A DNA stretch of 64,000 nucleotides, taken from NCBI RefSeq assembly GCF_003590095.1, contig NC_039494.1, positions 2,294,001 to 2,358,000 on the forward strand, given 5' to 3'. Origin of the DNA: Trichoplusia ni. Lineage: Eukaryota > Arthropoda > Insecta > Lepidoptera > Noctuidae. Below the pieces are notes generated by a model. That model was not told the origin of the DNA. It did not search any database and saw only the letters and a program-made list of their open reading frames with translations. Position 1 is the first letter of the stretch. Every line of letters begins with the position of its first letter. Made by a program: the position numbers and the translations under genes. Positions 13,899 through 25,835 of this stretch are shown here, piece by piece.

Positions 13899-13972
13899 TT
13901 TGTTTATTCACTTCTAAATCTGTCCATATTTTAGACATTAAATTTGTCTCGATTAGACACGAAATCAAAACG
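13899..13972 (+). repeat. Copy A of a diverged direct repeat
   Basis: It shares with the copy at 14871-14946 the order TTTGTTTATT, TGTCCATATTTTAG, then CGATTAGACACGAAAT and AAATCAAAA. Spacing between the two copies is about 970 bases. The family is not recognised. Confidence 0.45.
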
Positions 13973-14870
13973 ATATGCTAGCTGAAGTGTTTGATCATTT
14001 TGATCCTACCGTGGTGTAAGACACCCAAAATACCTCAACTAAGTACTTGTAAAATCTTTCCACTCTTACTTATAACTATGCAATGTCATACTAAGGCACT
14101 TTTAGCCAAGCCATCACATGCAAACTTTTCCTATATAAACCATATAACCTATTTTCAAATTATTTACGTTCACTAAGTTAGATCCATTAATTAAGATCGA
14201 CGCAGATACAAAACAATTTATGCCTTCATCGGTGCCTGCTGTGCCCAATTTAATTACGTAGCGAGATCGTTATCATAACAAATAGTTTGTCGACGACACC
14301 TCTACATGGTTTATGTTTTACTTTAACCACGGTGTTATAATAGGCTGGGGTTTAGTCGAACTGTGCAGCGACTAATGGATTAAAAATGTAGTCTACTAGC
14401 TGGTTTCTTTGATCTGGGGGCCTACCTTTTGCGTTGACCTGTAAACTGTGTCTTGCATAGATGGCACGTTCTTTTAATAATTGTTTTCTATTTTATCTCG
14501 TTGAATACTGAAGAACAACGTGCTATGCTGTGAAGTTTGTTCGTCTGTTACTTCTTTACAGACAAAGGGTTTGGAAAGCAGTGAAGGTTGAGCGAAATAA
14601 GGTTCAAGGTTGCCCTATGTCGACTTTGAGTTTCAATAAGTGCAAAGTCGTAGGCTAATTTGAATGTACGATTTATGATTTGGGTTCTTAATGACGCAAC
14701 GTCTGAAAGTAACATTATGGGAGAGAAATAAGATGACATGACAGAGAAGCTGCTCGACGCGGTGTACTGCGATGTCATGCATTATAATAATTACTTTAAG
14801 ACGTGACGAGATTCGATGATTAAGGTCCAGTCATTAATTAGACTAACATTACGAAAACTACTAAAACATA

Positions 14871-14946
14871 TTTGTTTGTTACAGAATTGTCCATATTGTA
14901 GTGATGTGTTCCGATTAGACACGAAATAAGAATAAAATCAAAATAT
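14871..14946 (+). repeat. Copy B of a diverged direct repeat
   Basis: It contains TTTGTTTGTT, TTGTCCATATTGTAG, CCGATTAGACACGAAATAAG and AAAATCAAAAT in the same order and spacing as copy A at 13899-13972, with small indels. It may be two members of an old dispersed repeat or a local duplication. Confidence 0.45.
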
Positions 14947-16189
14947 TGTTAAAAAATATTGATAAACAACGTAACCGTTTATCAAACCAGGTTCGCTGGC
15001 GCAAATTCAATAAAAATATATAGTTGTATAAAACCATAAGTGAAAACGTGCTACAATACCAGTTTACGTCATAATCTTACCTATATACATATAAACTTAA
15101 ATGACTGAAAGATTTATTATAAATAAAAGCAAGTCAATAAGTTCCCTTCAGCCCATTGTAAGCCGCAGAGAGATCATTTCGTATTATTTTCACGTTTTTA
15201 TTTTACGTCACCCTCGCACTATCTTGACAACTTTATTGATACCATAAATACGTTATTTTCAGATAAATCGAAAACAGATATTTCATGTTTTTTTTTTCTC
15301 GTCCAACGTAAATTCTTATCGTGTGTGAGATTTAGATGTTTAACTCGATAAAAGTTGTGAGTATTGGTGTGCCAAATAATAGGAAACTTTTTCAATTTGT
15401 TTTGCTGTTGATACTTATGTTTATGCGATTTTATACTCTAATGTAATGCAAAAGGTTTCATAACTTATGCCATACAGATAAATTAAACTTTAAGATGAAA
15501 TGACTTAGCAGTAGTAAATGATTGTTAATTAATATACACTGCGTTTACAAACCCGTCTTATTTATCCCATTTCTAAAAAATTTATAAGCAATAATAGTTA
15601 TAATTGAATCAGATTATTTATGGAAAAACTGGGATGCGTTGTGGTGAAACTTTTCTATCGACTCTCTCTGTCACGCAGAATACACTTTTTTATAGGAAGC
15701 AAAAAGTAGTTGTACATAGTAATAACATACTTCGGGATCGCACGCAAAAAGAATGTAATACAATTTTTGTAAAAGAACAGCAATTTTATTAGAATTTGAC
15801 ATTATCTATTAGCAAAAAAGCCTATCAAGATACATTATTATAAGCATTTCACCATCGTATCTTCACCAAAAGAACTTACCTGGCGTAAGAAATAGAAGCA
15901 TGCCATAGATACTTCATAAATTATACAAGTAATATCAGTCAGTGATCACTACGAGGTTGGTATAATTAATCTCGTGTCGATGTCGCTATGCACGCTACGT
16001 CACGCGTCGATAGTTTATACCCAGCGTGACAAGCGATCTTACACATCCCTTGCTTAGTGCTAATCGTATCAGCTGTTTCGTACTCATTAATGAGATAAAT
16101 GTTTAAGTTACGACGAATATTATGTTACTTACTTTGTGATGTTTAATTCTTAATTTAAATAACTTTGGTGTAGTGGATTCTTTGTAGCT

Positions 16190-16290
16190 CGCAACTCCAC
16201 CGCCTCGTCAGCTCATGATGAAGGACTCCGGTTGAGTCCGAAACTAGTCAGGTACCATAACCTGATAAATAACCGAATAATATCCCATTT
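16190..16290 (+). repeat. Dispersed repeat, 'GGACTCCGGTTGAGTCCG' family
   Basis: It contains CTCATGATGAAGGACTCCGG, TTGAGTCCGAAACTAGTCAG and an AACCTGATAAATAA tail. I recognise this order from lepidopteran interspersed repeats. A more degenerate member lies at 35110-35240. The short inverted words GGACTC/GAGTCC form a small stem. Confidence 0.45.
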
Positions 16291-17109
16291 TTTGTGACAT
16301 TTACTGTCTTTTTTCTTCTAGCCAGTGAAGGTCGTGTTTAAGGACACCGTGGACCGACGGTTTCCAGAAAGCGAACGACAGAGGATGGATGCCAACTTCA
16401 TAATCTTTTGCAGCTCGCATCAACCATCTGTTACCAAGATTGAGTATGTTAATGCTCTTTCTAAAAAGCCTACGGTCTCGATATCACGATGACAAATTTG
16501 TATAAAAATGTTTTACTAGGATGAAAAGCTATCCTATGTTCTCTTCAGGTCACTAATTAACTGTGTTTAGTTTCTCCATAATGCAACTAAAACTGATATA
16601 ACACGATTGCATTTCTCATAATAAATTTTACAAGTACATTAAAGTGAAACTGGGTTAACAGTCCACATTTCCGTCTATCAATTTTTACAACAATTCTAAA
16701 GATTATCAACTCGGCGAACTATTACAGTTCGGTCCATAAAACGCGACTGCGTGCAACCAAACTTACATTGTTGAAAATGTTTGTAGAAAACTTGAAAGGA
16801 CATTGTTTACACTATATCTCTGAGATTGCTGCCATCCCGTTCAATATTATAGAATTTCAACGTAATCTTCGTGAACGAAATTGTGGTGGCTCCGCAATTC
16901 CAAATATGTACAGAACCATATCAAAATGTTTGGGTTGTACGTCACTCTTATGGCTGATCTGAAACGAATTTTACTTGTTTATTTTGCTGATGAAGAATTG
17001 TAATAATAGAGTTCATAATAATTGTGAGAGTCTGAAATAATAACTAAGGAAGGTACTATGTTCAATGCAGGTTTATAAAACTTACTTCTCAACATTTTTT
17101 TAACAATAC
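16291..17109. other. Spacer with one exon-like frame
   Basis: A strong pyrimidine tract and acceptor (TTTTTTCTTCTAG, ending 16320) lead into a frame open to 16492 that starts PVKVVFKDTV and continues RRFPESERQR. A possible donor (GA|GTATGT) lies at about 16443. No family is recognised and no partner exon was found, so I do not call it a gene. The 16768-16962 frame is unremarkable. Confidence 0.3.
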
Positions 17110-17250
17110 ACAAGAAGTCGGCAAACGGTGTGTACCGTAAAAGATGGCTATCAGAAGCTGGATGCGAGCATCTGAAGAAAAATCTCGATTTCGTACAATT
17201 GGGGAGGCCCAGGTCTGACAGTGGAAGTATATGGGTTGATGATGATGACT
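17110..17250 (+). mobile_element. 3' end of an RTE-type LINE
   Basis: The segment ends in 'TTGGGGAGGCCCAGGTCTGAC', 'AGTGGAAGTATATGGG' and a TGATGATGATGAC microsatellite tail (17230-17250). This is the hallmark 3' end of insect RTE-like elements (GGGGAGGCCTATGT..CAGCAGTGGA..TGATGATGA type). It is truncated, with no reverse transcriptase frame retained. Confidence 0.7.
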
Positions 17251-19179
17251 TAAAAAAACTTCATAGATTAAGAAGACTAAGTGTATATAGCTAACTGTAA
17301 TAATACCTATCCTTGCATCAATTTACTTAATTTGAAGAAGCGTAACTCAATCCACTCGGACGTTTCACACCAGGGCTCCGTACATTGTACTTGTTTAGTA
17401 AGTTAGTTCGCCACGTGCTCACAACGAGCATGCGACCTACATTTATAGAAGGACAAATATAACAATAATTAAACAGAAATATGCAAAGTTTTTCTTTAGG
17501 AATTAGGTACTTTAATATAGATACCAGATTAATTTAGAACCATTGTATTTTTTTTTTACAGATGACGTATTTCTTAACATTTAGCTTAAGCGACACATTT
17601 TGTACAAAGTATTGCTTAAGCCGGTATGTACGACTCTCGCACTTGTCCTGTATATTTTATTTACTTTTTGCCTTCTCTAATGCCTCTAGTTATGTCTGCC
17701 TTTAATTCATAAAGAAAACAATTTTTTTTTAATCAATTAATAAAAAAAACATCCTCACAAAAGTTTATATAAAAGAAAATGAAAACCTCCTTATAAAATA
17801 TAGGTATAAAACCAGTGATCCCATCGAAATTCACTCAGCAAACGAAAGAAAATAATTAAATTTACCTTTTCAGAATTGGTCGTATTATACAAAATAAACT
17901 GCTTACGTGTATTACTGGGTCTGGGTGTGAAGGTGCGGTACAAATTTCGTGCACACTCCGTTTTCTACACTTGAATTGCAAAGACAAGAAAGTTCATTCA
18001 TTAAGTGCCCGCCAATGCTCGCTCAAGTTTAGTCCCGGAATTTTAACTAAATTTCACGCCGCTGCAAATTGTAAAGTAGCTGAATGTTTTAAATTAGACT
18101 TGTTTCTTAATTGTATGTATTGCACTCTTTGAAAGGATGGGAAAAGATTTATTTCGGCAGATAGTCCATATGCTGACTTCAAAAATGCAGTTTCGGTGTC
18201 CATATGAATTTTTCCTTCTCTTTATTAATTTAAATTTAAATAATTTAACGAAATTATGCTAGCTAAACTGGTAAATAAACTTAACAAAAACTTCGTTTTT
18301 TTTTCTTTCCATTTATAGAGACCATAATTTAATCTAAAAAGCAAAATAACTAAAATCTTACATTTACGAAGCAATAAGTCTTTAAGAAACCATTCACGAT
18401 GTTGTTTTCTGAACACATAAAATTTAAGAAGCATTTCTGTAAAAGCGCTCATATATTTAAAAATATATTTTCTGTAACAAAAGGAAGCCATAAAGCTTGC
18501 AGTTGAAAATGTACATTTGCCATTATATTCTGTTTGGTTTGCAGAGCTGACCGCTAGCGACCTCTGGCGGCCGCGGGGAGGGGACTGCAACCGGACCCAC
18601 AATGGATGCCTACATCAAAAAATACAGACTGAAACTGTAGGCCAAAAAAATAGAAAAAAATAATAATGATGAGATAATCTGATTTAGATTGGAGGCTTCA
18701 TTTGAGTGACATCACAATTATGTGTTTGCCTGTTTGACGGCTTCCTTCTTGCCATATTTTAAAGTCATTGGCACTGACCACTAAAAAGAACAATCCAACG
18801 AATTTTAAACTACTTAAGTATAACAAAATGTAACTACAATATTTCTTTAAACACTGGTCACATAAAATCCAAGTTAACGTCCATATAATGTGCATTAACA
18901 ACTTTAAATTCCTTTTTTCGGCGGATTTTGGTCTCGGTTTTACACTCAGCAAGATAAACATTTGGGCAGTGCCAACTTTTCTTTTACGTATAAATAAAAT
19001 CCTTCACACTACTAGGTGTAAAATAGGTAGCTGATTTCAAAATACATTTGGCAAACGCTCTCCGGTTTTTACGCTAATCTTTTTCTACGAAACCAATAAT
19101 TTAACCTCTAAAAACGTCGATTAAATTTAGGTTAATACTACGAAACATTTTTCTTCTATATACTTATTTAAAAATGAAT
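17251..19179. other. Spacer, no gene supported
   Basis: The longest frame (minus strand 18225-18602, 125 residues) is lysine/phenylalanine-rich, AT-driven and without a recognisable domain. Nothing else stands out. Confidence 0.45.
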
Positions 19180-19380
19180 TAGTTCGTTAGTCTCGCTAAA
19201 ACTCGAGATCGGCTGAACCGCTCTGGCTTATTTTAGTTTTGAAATATTCATTCAGTCTAGGGAAGGTTTAAACGGTGAGAAACTATGGCAAAACTGCGGT
19301 AAAGACAAAAAAAAACAAACTGTAAAATAACCACGAGATGGGGTACTATACTGGTAAAACCACGGGAAACAGCTAGTTTA
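19180..19380 (+). repeat. Common moth repeat ('CTCGAGATCGGCTGAACCG')
   Basis: The segment starts TTAGTTCGTTAGTCTCGC, passes through ACTCGAGATCGGCTGAACCG and CTAGGGAAGGTTTAAACGG, and ends GGTAAAACCACGGGAAACAG then CTAGTTTAAAATAAT. I recognise this word order as a highly repeated lepidopteran element. The interior is shortened relative to the usual form as I remember it. It is not coding. Confidence 0.6.
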
Positions 19381-22300
19381 AAATAATTTTAAATATGTAG
19401 GGATATTAATCCCTGTTTTCATTCTCATCTCTAAATAAAATTCAAGCTTATCAGGTAAGTAGGTAGGTACCTAGATAGATCCATGAATACGCAGGCAAAA
19501 TGCAACTCCTTAAAAAGTCCGATGTATTTATGGTCCATTACCCCGACTATCTCGCTCACTTGCTCACTCCCTCAGCTCGTAACAAAGTGCACACTTGGAG
19601 CTTTAATTAATAGGTAATTAGCTCACCTTGTTCGCGAGCCCTCGCAGGACTCACGATCCGAACACGGCACTCGAGTTAAGAGATGTAAGATGTTCTATTG
19701 ATTGAAACTTTACTGACGTATTATGTAGAATATGTATAATTATGTAATTGAGTATAAGAATTTGCAATTTTGAGTTTAAAGAAAGATCGTTTCTTGAAGC
19801 CGATTGCTTTTCTAAATAAAATATATATCGGCCAGCAATGTTTAATTTCACTTAAAGAAAGCAATTTGTCCTTCAGATTAAAATGGATATTAGATAAGTA
19901 TTTTATTCTACTAAATCAATAAAAAAAATACGAAGAGGGCTAATAACGTCACATAAGTTTTTAACTAGATCGAGATCGATTTGGAGAGGGTGTCTAATAA
20001 AACACTGGACTACAAAAGTAAGTGCTAAGGACTAAATCGGTTTAAGTCAGGCAGTCAGTTGTCAGGCCGATAGAAGCAGTAAATCGGCATTCATTTACAA
20101 ACATAAACTCTGAAACCCATGAAACAGCACTACCCATTTACCATTACCCACATTTCAATTCTCTACGTGACAACACAATACGTATCTGCCTCTCTGTGAA
20201 ATCAATTAATTGCACGAATGCATAAACTTTGGATGCTCTAATCCTATTTAACGTCACACAGGCAATTCCTAGGAAGTTGCAAGCGGAATTTCTTAACTAA
20301 AATACCATTACGCTTGGTTAGGAGTTGAATACTTTTAGCAGGAATAGTTTGAGTGCAGTGCGGTACGCTGTCACAGTCTGCCGTGACTTACATAGTCACC
20401 ACACCCCACAGCAGGTTGCGTCGCCGTCATTAGCGTAACTGAGCTTTAACGACGGTTAAGCGACTTCGCCTTCGCAAAATATAGCGTGCATTAAGAAAAT
20501 AATTTAAAAAGTAATTCGCAGTTTTTATAGGCTAAGGAATATGTTGTGCGTCGCGTTTTGTTATAACTAATTAATAATAGAAAGTTGCGGTCTGCTGGAG
20601 CGCCGTAAAAACAGATTACTATGCGTTTTAACTGATTGATTATAACTTTTATTACAGTATTTTATTGCTGATTTTTATCTTTTAATTGTGTAATAATAGC
20701 AAAACAAATGTGAAAGTTTTGTAGCGATTTATGCTGTCGTGTTATTTATTAACATTTATTTTACTTATGCTATTTTGCATCGATATTTTTTACATTTAAT
20801 TACTACAGATTAAGAAAAAGAAAGTGGTCGTTGCGAGACTTACTCGTGGACTAAAGGTTCCGTACGAATAGGTTAAATATATGCGTATCAACTAGTCACC
20901 TAATTTATGATCGTAGCAACTGCTAATAAACCTTGCTTTATTATTTCATTTTGTATTTGTTATTTGGTTGGAAACGGGCATCATCAGTGAAAACTTCAAT
21001 TTAATATTATTCTTATAAAGATACAGCTCAAGCCATGGTGCAGAGTTTGGCTCACGGCCCAAAGTAACAATGAAATAAAAAGACTCAGTTCACACTACAA
21101 CAGTATTGATTTATATTGAACAAAATATATTAAGAATAAATCTGTCTGTGGATATAAATAAATATTTAGAAGGCAGCACTGAACTAACTAAGAAAAAAGA
21201 TACATCAACGTTATTCCAAACCAACGCTGACTTATAGTGTACCCTTTTTGCTGCGAAAATTCCACGCTTGTCTTTATCTAAACTTATACGGTACATACTC
21301 GCACATAAAAAGATCAAAGAAATGTTTACGCTACTTAGCGAAGGAGGTTCAACGCCTCCAATCTTTGTATAGCTCATCTTCGTTTTATTTAGGCGTTCCT
21401 AAATCATTGTGTATTTACTTTGAAGGCCCGAGGTGGCCGAGGTGTTCCACCATTTAATTTATGAGGGAACTTCTCATATAAAAGGGTTCGCCCGCGCAAA
21501 TGTTAACGGAATAAACTTTGACGAGTATTTTCATTTCTTATGCATAGTACGCCACGGTTTTATTAATTGTAAATGGGTTTCTAAGTAGTATTGGGTGATT
21601 AAAATTAAATTTTAGTGTTAATGGGGTCATTTATTACTGTGCTGAGATGATTAATGTACTACTTCGAATTTAAAGATGTTTATTTGCGTTGTGATCTGCG
21701 GAGATTGTGTAAGACCTGAATAATTTAATAACGCGCTGCTTCGTTGCAGTGGATACGTCATTATGATGTATTAAGAAATAGTTTAAAAGACTTACTAAAT
21801 GCAATAATTAAGGACATAATTGTCAAACCCCAAAATTGGTAACAAGCACCTTAATAGACTATACGACTAGCTACATAATAAAATCTCTTCATAAGACACT
21901 TAAAAACTTGCCAGTTCTTTAATTAATTTCAACTTTACAGTCACCACAAAGGTCCAATACTTTTATAATTACACACCAGCATTCCATGCATTTAAACGAA
22001 GCAATATTCGTATATTAATCATAAACGAGGCAGAAAGCCAGCTGCTACTGCTACCCATAATATAAAGTGAAACAGATATGTATCAAAAATCCATTAAGAA
22101 AACCAAATAACAAGGGTGTAAATCAAGAAGTCCGGAGCGACGCCACACCGGGAGCGGCGGCCATTGTGTGTTCCTTTTTTGAAAACCTATTTAAATAAAT
22201 AGATACAAATGTTTTTTTAATGCCAGTTGCTATTATTGAAAGACAATTTTGTTCGTTTTTTTAGAGTTTATGTTAGAGGTTTGGTTAAGTAAATGTTACA

Positions 22301-22951
22301 GAAATATGAAAGCTTTTACTGAATAAAAAGTTTGATAAAAACATACTTATTACTATGCTATGCAAATATAGGGTTAGTCAATTCTTTTTCTGTGAATTTG
22401 TGATGTCAAGTTTTTTTTTATGATAAACTCTTTTTATTTTAGAAAAAAAAAATATGACAGATTTTTATAGTTTATGGATAACGTATAATATGCAAAGATA
22501 ATATTATGTCGCCATATTGTTTTAAGTAGTTCGTTGACTAAGTAAGACTCTATTAACCATATAACTAGACTTAATAACTTAGCGCATCCTCGTCTTGACT
22601 TTCCCGTCTCAAGCTCTAATCTTATAAATACTTCGTTCACGTGTAGTGAGGTGTCTTGTAATTTAATTCACATGCTTCCTCGCAGAGTGCGAAAGAACAA
22701 GCTTCATTCATTAAATAGCTTGTATGGACACTAAGAACATTCTGGAAACTTTACACTGAAATTCTAGAGTAGTTCGTTGCTGCCGAATGAAATTAAAATA
22801 CCTTTTAGTTTTAATATATAAAGACGTGCATGAAATATTCTAGGATTTTGAAGCTAAACAACACAGATTACGTTGTAAAATGTTTTTATTTTTAATTTTG
22901 AACGTATTACTGGCACTTACTTAGATTCTCTTACTAGGTACTTAGTACATA
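19381..22951. other. Spacer, no gene supported
   Basis: A CpG-richer non-repetitive patch at 20340-20480 might be regulatory but carries no recognisable core promoter. The frames at 19651-19851, 21111-21457 and 22434-22640 lack domains. No RNA gene is seen. Confidence 0.45.
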
Positions 22952-23331
22952 CACGGTGATTTTTTAGTCGTCTTACAAAAGCAGCCCAGTTCATGTATCC
23001 GACGTAAAATATCCCTAGGCGCGATTATTATTTTTTTATCTTTAACTAAGATAATAAGTACGAAGAAAATTAAACAAGAGAAATATGAAATATACTCTTA
23101 AAAATGATAAAAACGCCGCCGCCCGCGCCCCTCACCATTGTTACAAGGCTCGGACCGCCCCCGCAACAGAGCTGTGTTTCTAAAAAACTACGAATTGCAT
23201 CATAATATTGAATAAAAATTGTATTTTTTTTTTCAAATCTCATAAATACCAATTTTTTTCTCATGAAGGTGTTCTAGTCATTGGATACATGAACTGGGCT
23301 GCTTTCGTAAGACGACTAAAAAATCACGGTG
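22952..23331. mobile_element. Tc1/mariner-type MITE with long terminal inverted repeats
   Basis: The left end CACGGTGATTTTTTAGTCG (22952 on) continues TCTTACAAAAGCAGCCCAG and TTCATGTATCC to 23000. The right arm (23281-23331) is its near-perfect reverse complement, ending AAAAAATCACGGTG. Both ends are flanked by TA (22950-22951 and 23332-23333), the Tc1/mariner target site, and the CAC-GTG termini fit that superfamily. The roughly 280-bp interior is non-coding; a GC-rich knot (23113-23165) and a T run (23224-23233) are its only notable features. Arms are about 50 bp. Confidence 0.75.
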
Positions 23332-24354
23332 TATTACTAAGTCCGATTACGGATGAGTTTAATAGAATATTATGACAATGGAAGACATACATACAGTCTG
23401 TGGATACTCTATAGGTTACTTAAAGAGACAGTAGCATTACTTAGTGTAAGCCATAGATAATACATATAATACTGGTATAGATGAGACACTGACAGATCAG
23501 TTCTTTTTTTCACTACTTGCCCTGTAAACTAGATGGCGCTAGCGTCTGTGAAGCGATCTATAGCTATATGTATGTATGCACTCATCTACATAATATCTAT
23601 AGGTTGCTATAGGTAGTTACGCATAGTACAGCATTTTTGCCGTGTATAAAATGTACTAAAGAGAAAAAAGAATACAACAAAAATATAAAGATTTTTCTTT
23701 ATTTATAAATACGGATAATTTATACAATTTATTAATTAACGTCTACAACGTATTGAAATTAAACCACTTTTACTTTGACACATTTTTACTATTATAATTT
23801 ACTAAGTAATATGATTTTCTGTAGAAAAATTATTCTGTAATAAAATCGTAATATGGTTTAATTTCATTGGCTAACATTCATAATACACTTATGGTATATT
23901 ACAATCACCAATTAATTCACATTAATAGAAACCATTTTTAAATTATTAAGGGTATAATTGAGAACCTTCTATTTTATTTATCGATGTAAATAAAGTAGAT
24001 GGTTGGAAATGGCCACCCATCAAAAATCACATGATTTAAATCAATCAAATCATTTAATTAACAATAAGGTTTTAAATATCATTCACATTATTTCCTTTTT
24101 TATGAATTTTATAGAAATTGTATGCTTGTAATTTAAGTATCGTTATTATCAAAATCAGCAATTTTTCCTGTTAAATTCTATTTACACCCGTACACCAACT
24201 ATTTACAATTAAGTTGATGAACAAATTAATTATATAATTAGTTAAAATCAATTTATGTTCATCGCATTGAATAATTGAAAAATCACATCTGCAATTTATA
24301 AAAAACACAATTATTATTTTTTTAAGTTTATTATTTCGGGCGATCAAGTCTCAA
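23332..24354. other. Very AT-rich spacer
   Basis: No gene is visible. The TTTATT at 24329-24334 is AATAAA on the minus strand and falls just past the last codons of the minus-strand pseudogene at 24355-26888, so it may be that gene's polyadenylation signal. The rest is AT-rich with no clear repeat boundary. Confidence 0.45.
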
Positions 24355-24889
24355 TCATAAAATATATTTCATTAAGTAATTTAATAAATGAATCACATGT
24401 GATTTTTTTGTATAATCAATCATGTAATTAAATGCATTAGGATCAATTTCTTGTTGAAGTAAATCAACAATACAATTACAATTTTTAAATATATTAGATT
24501 TAGTTTTTTTATTATATATCCAGGGTACATATTTCTTCGCTCCCGAATGCAAAATCAAATTACTAAAAATAATTTGACTCATTGTTGAAATTAAGGAATC
24601 AACTGCAAAATCAGAATCTAAATCATCAGATTTTATAAATCATCATATCTAACTGTTTGAGACCCATCTTGACTTTTTACAATTTTTTCAAATTCTATTG
24701 ATTTAAAAACAGGTTTAATTTCTGCCCAGAATGGGAAATGTGGTGATTTGTTTTTAAGACATCCCTTGAGTATTTTTGCTGTATCACGGTGTGAGTGGCC
24801 ATTAAATGAATCAAATAATTTATCAAAAATCAGCAATAAATCTACAGTTTCTTCACACTCAGCTAGTAATATGTTGCATTCTGAAACAA

Positions 24890-24995
24890 AAAAATATATA
24901 TATACATCATTAATGTTTGTGGTTATTTATGTTCCTATGCAAAATATATATATAATCAATTTCAAAATATATATATGTATATATATGTATTCACA
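24890..24995. repeat. AT/TATATG microsatellite
   Basis: Runs of ATATATAT and TATATATGTATATATATG interrupted by short unique words lie in the intron between exons 3 and 4 of the THAP pseudogene. They probably arose by slippage. Confidence 0.7.
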
Positions 24996-25322
24996 AGAAA
25001 AAGTATATATGTATGATTTATATGGATAAAAAATACTTATAATCAAAACATTTAACTGATTTTCATTATGAGTTGCATACCTTCTACAAATGTTTGCTCC
25101 ATGTCCTTTTCCTTATCCTCCAACATTGAAACTGAAGCGACTGGTTCAACTGATACTTCTGCAACTGCAGATGAGCTGGTGGTATCTAGAAAGTAGCAAT
25201 AATCTTGTTAGAAAAGACTTAGCACATACTTTAAAACCTATTAATATAATTGTGCAATTCTACAAAAGACTACTTAGAAGTATTTTAACATAATTATAAC
25301 ATTTCACAACTATCAAACAATG

Positions 25323-25530
25323 TTGTCTCGTCCCAAGCTAAGCAGAACTTGTGTTATGGATACTAGACAGCTGATAAACATACTTTCTAAATATAGAAAT
25401 AATTTACACCCAGACACAGAACAAAATGATGATGCTCATCACACAAATATTTCTCCTGATTGGGAATCAAACCAAAAACCTCTGGCATAGCACTAAAAGA
25501 CACTAGCCACTAGACCAACAGGACAGTTAA
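25323..25530 (-). mobile_element. tRNA-derived SINE inside an intron of the THAP pseudogene
   Basis: On the minus strand the head carries a perfect A box (TGGTCTAGTGG, 25517-25507) and a degenerate B box (GGTTTGATTCCC). The body continues with TTTGTGTGATGAGCATC, TGTCTGGGTGTAAA and AGTATGTTTATCAGCTG, matching the plus-strand copy at 343-570 in order. It lies between exon 2 (ending 25717) and exon 3 (starting 25185) of the pseudogene, in the same direction. Confidence 0.7.
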
Positions 25531-25835
25531 TGCACTTCATTTGCGATGATTAGGTGACAGAAAATAAAATTGAAACAGCACTTGTTGGTCTGTGGTTCAT
25601 CTTAGGGGCAGATTTCACAGTTATTTCATACATTTAATAGACATCTGCCAAAATGTTAATTGCATATTTGTTTACATGTAAATTGGATGTTATAATATGC
25701 AAATATATTTATTTACCTGATGGGATAAGGCTGGTGTAAAAGGTTGGCACTGCATTTCTCGTTAATACCGTTCCTTTACCTATGTAGTATTTCTCAAAAT
25801 GTTTATAGTCTTATTTGGTTGTAGATGTATGTATC

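Larger units (their letters stand above)
12501..16189. other. Spacer with one ancient direct duplication; no gene supported
   Basis: The open frames (12936-13166, 13389-13646, 13991-14176, 14548-14778, 15604-15792) are AT-rich and without recognisable domains. The direct repeat pair at 13899-13972 and 14871-14946 is listed separately. A minus-strand donor (CGCCAG|GTAAG, cut at 15880/15879) ends a CpG-richer patch (15880-16080) that could be a first exon of a minus-strand transcript. Confidence 0.4.
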
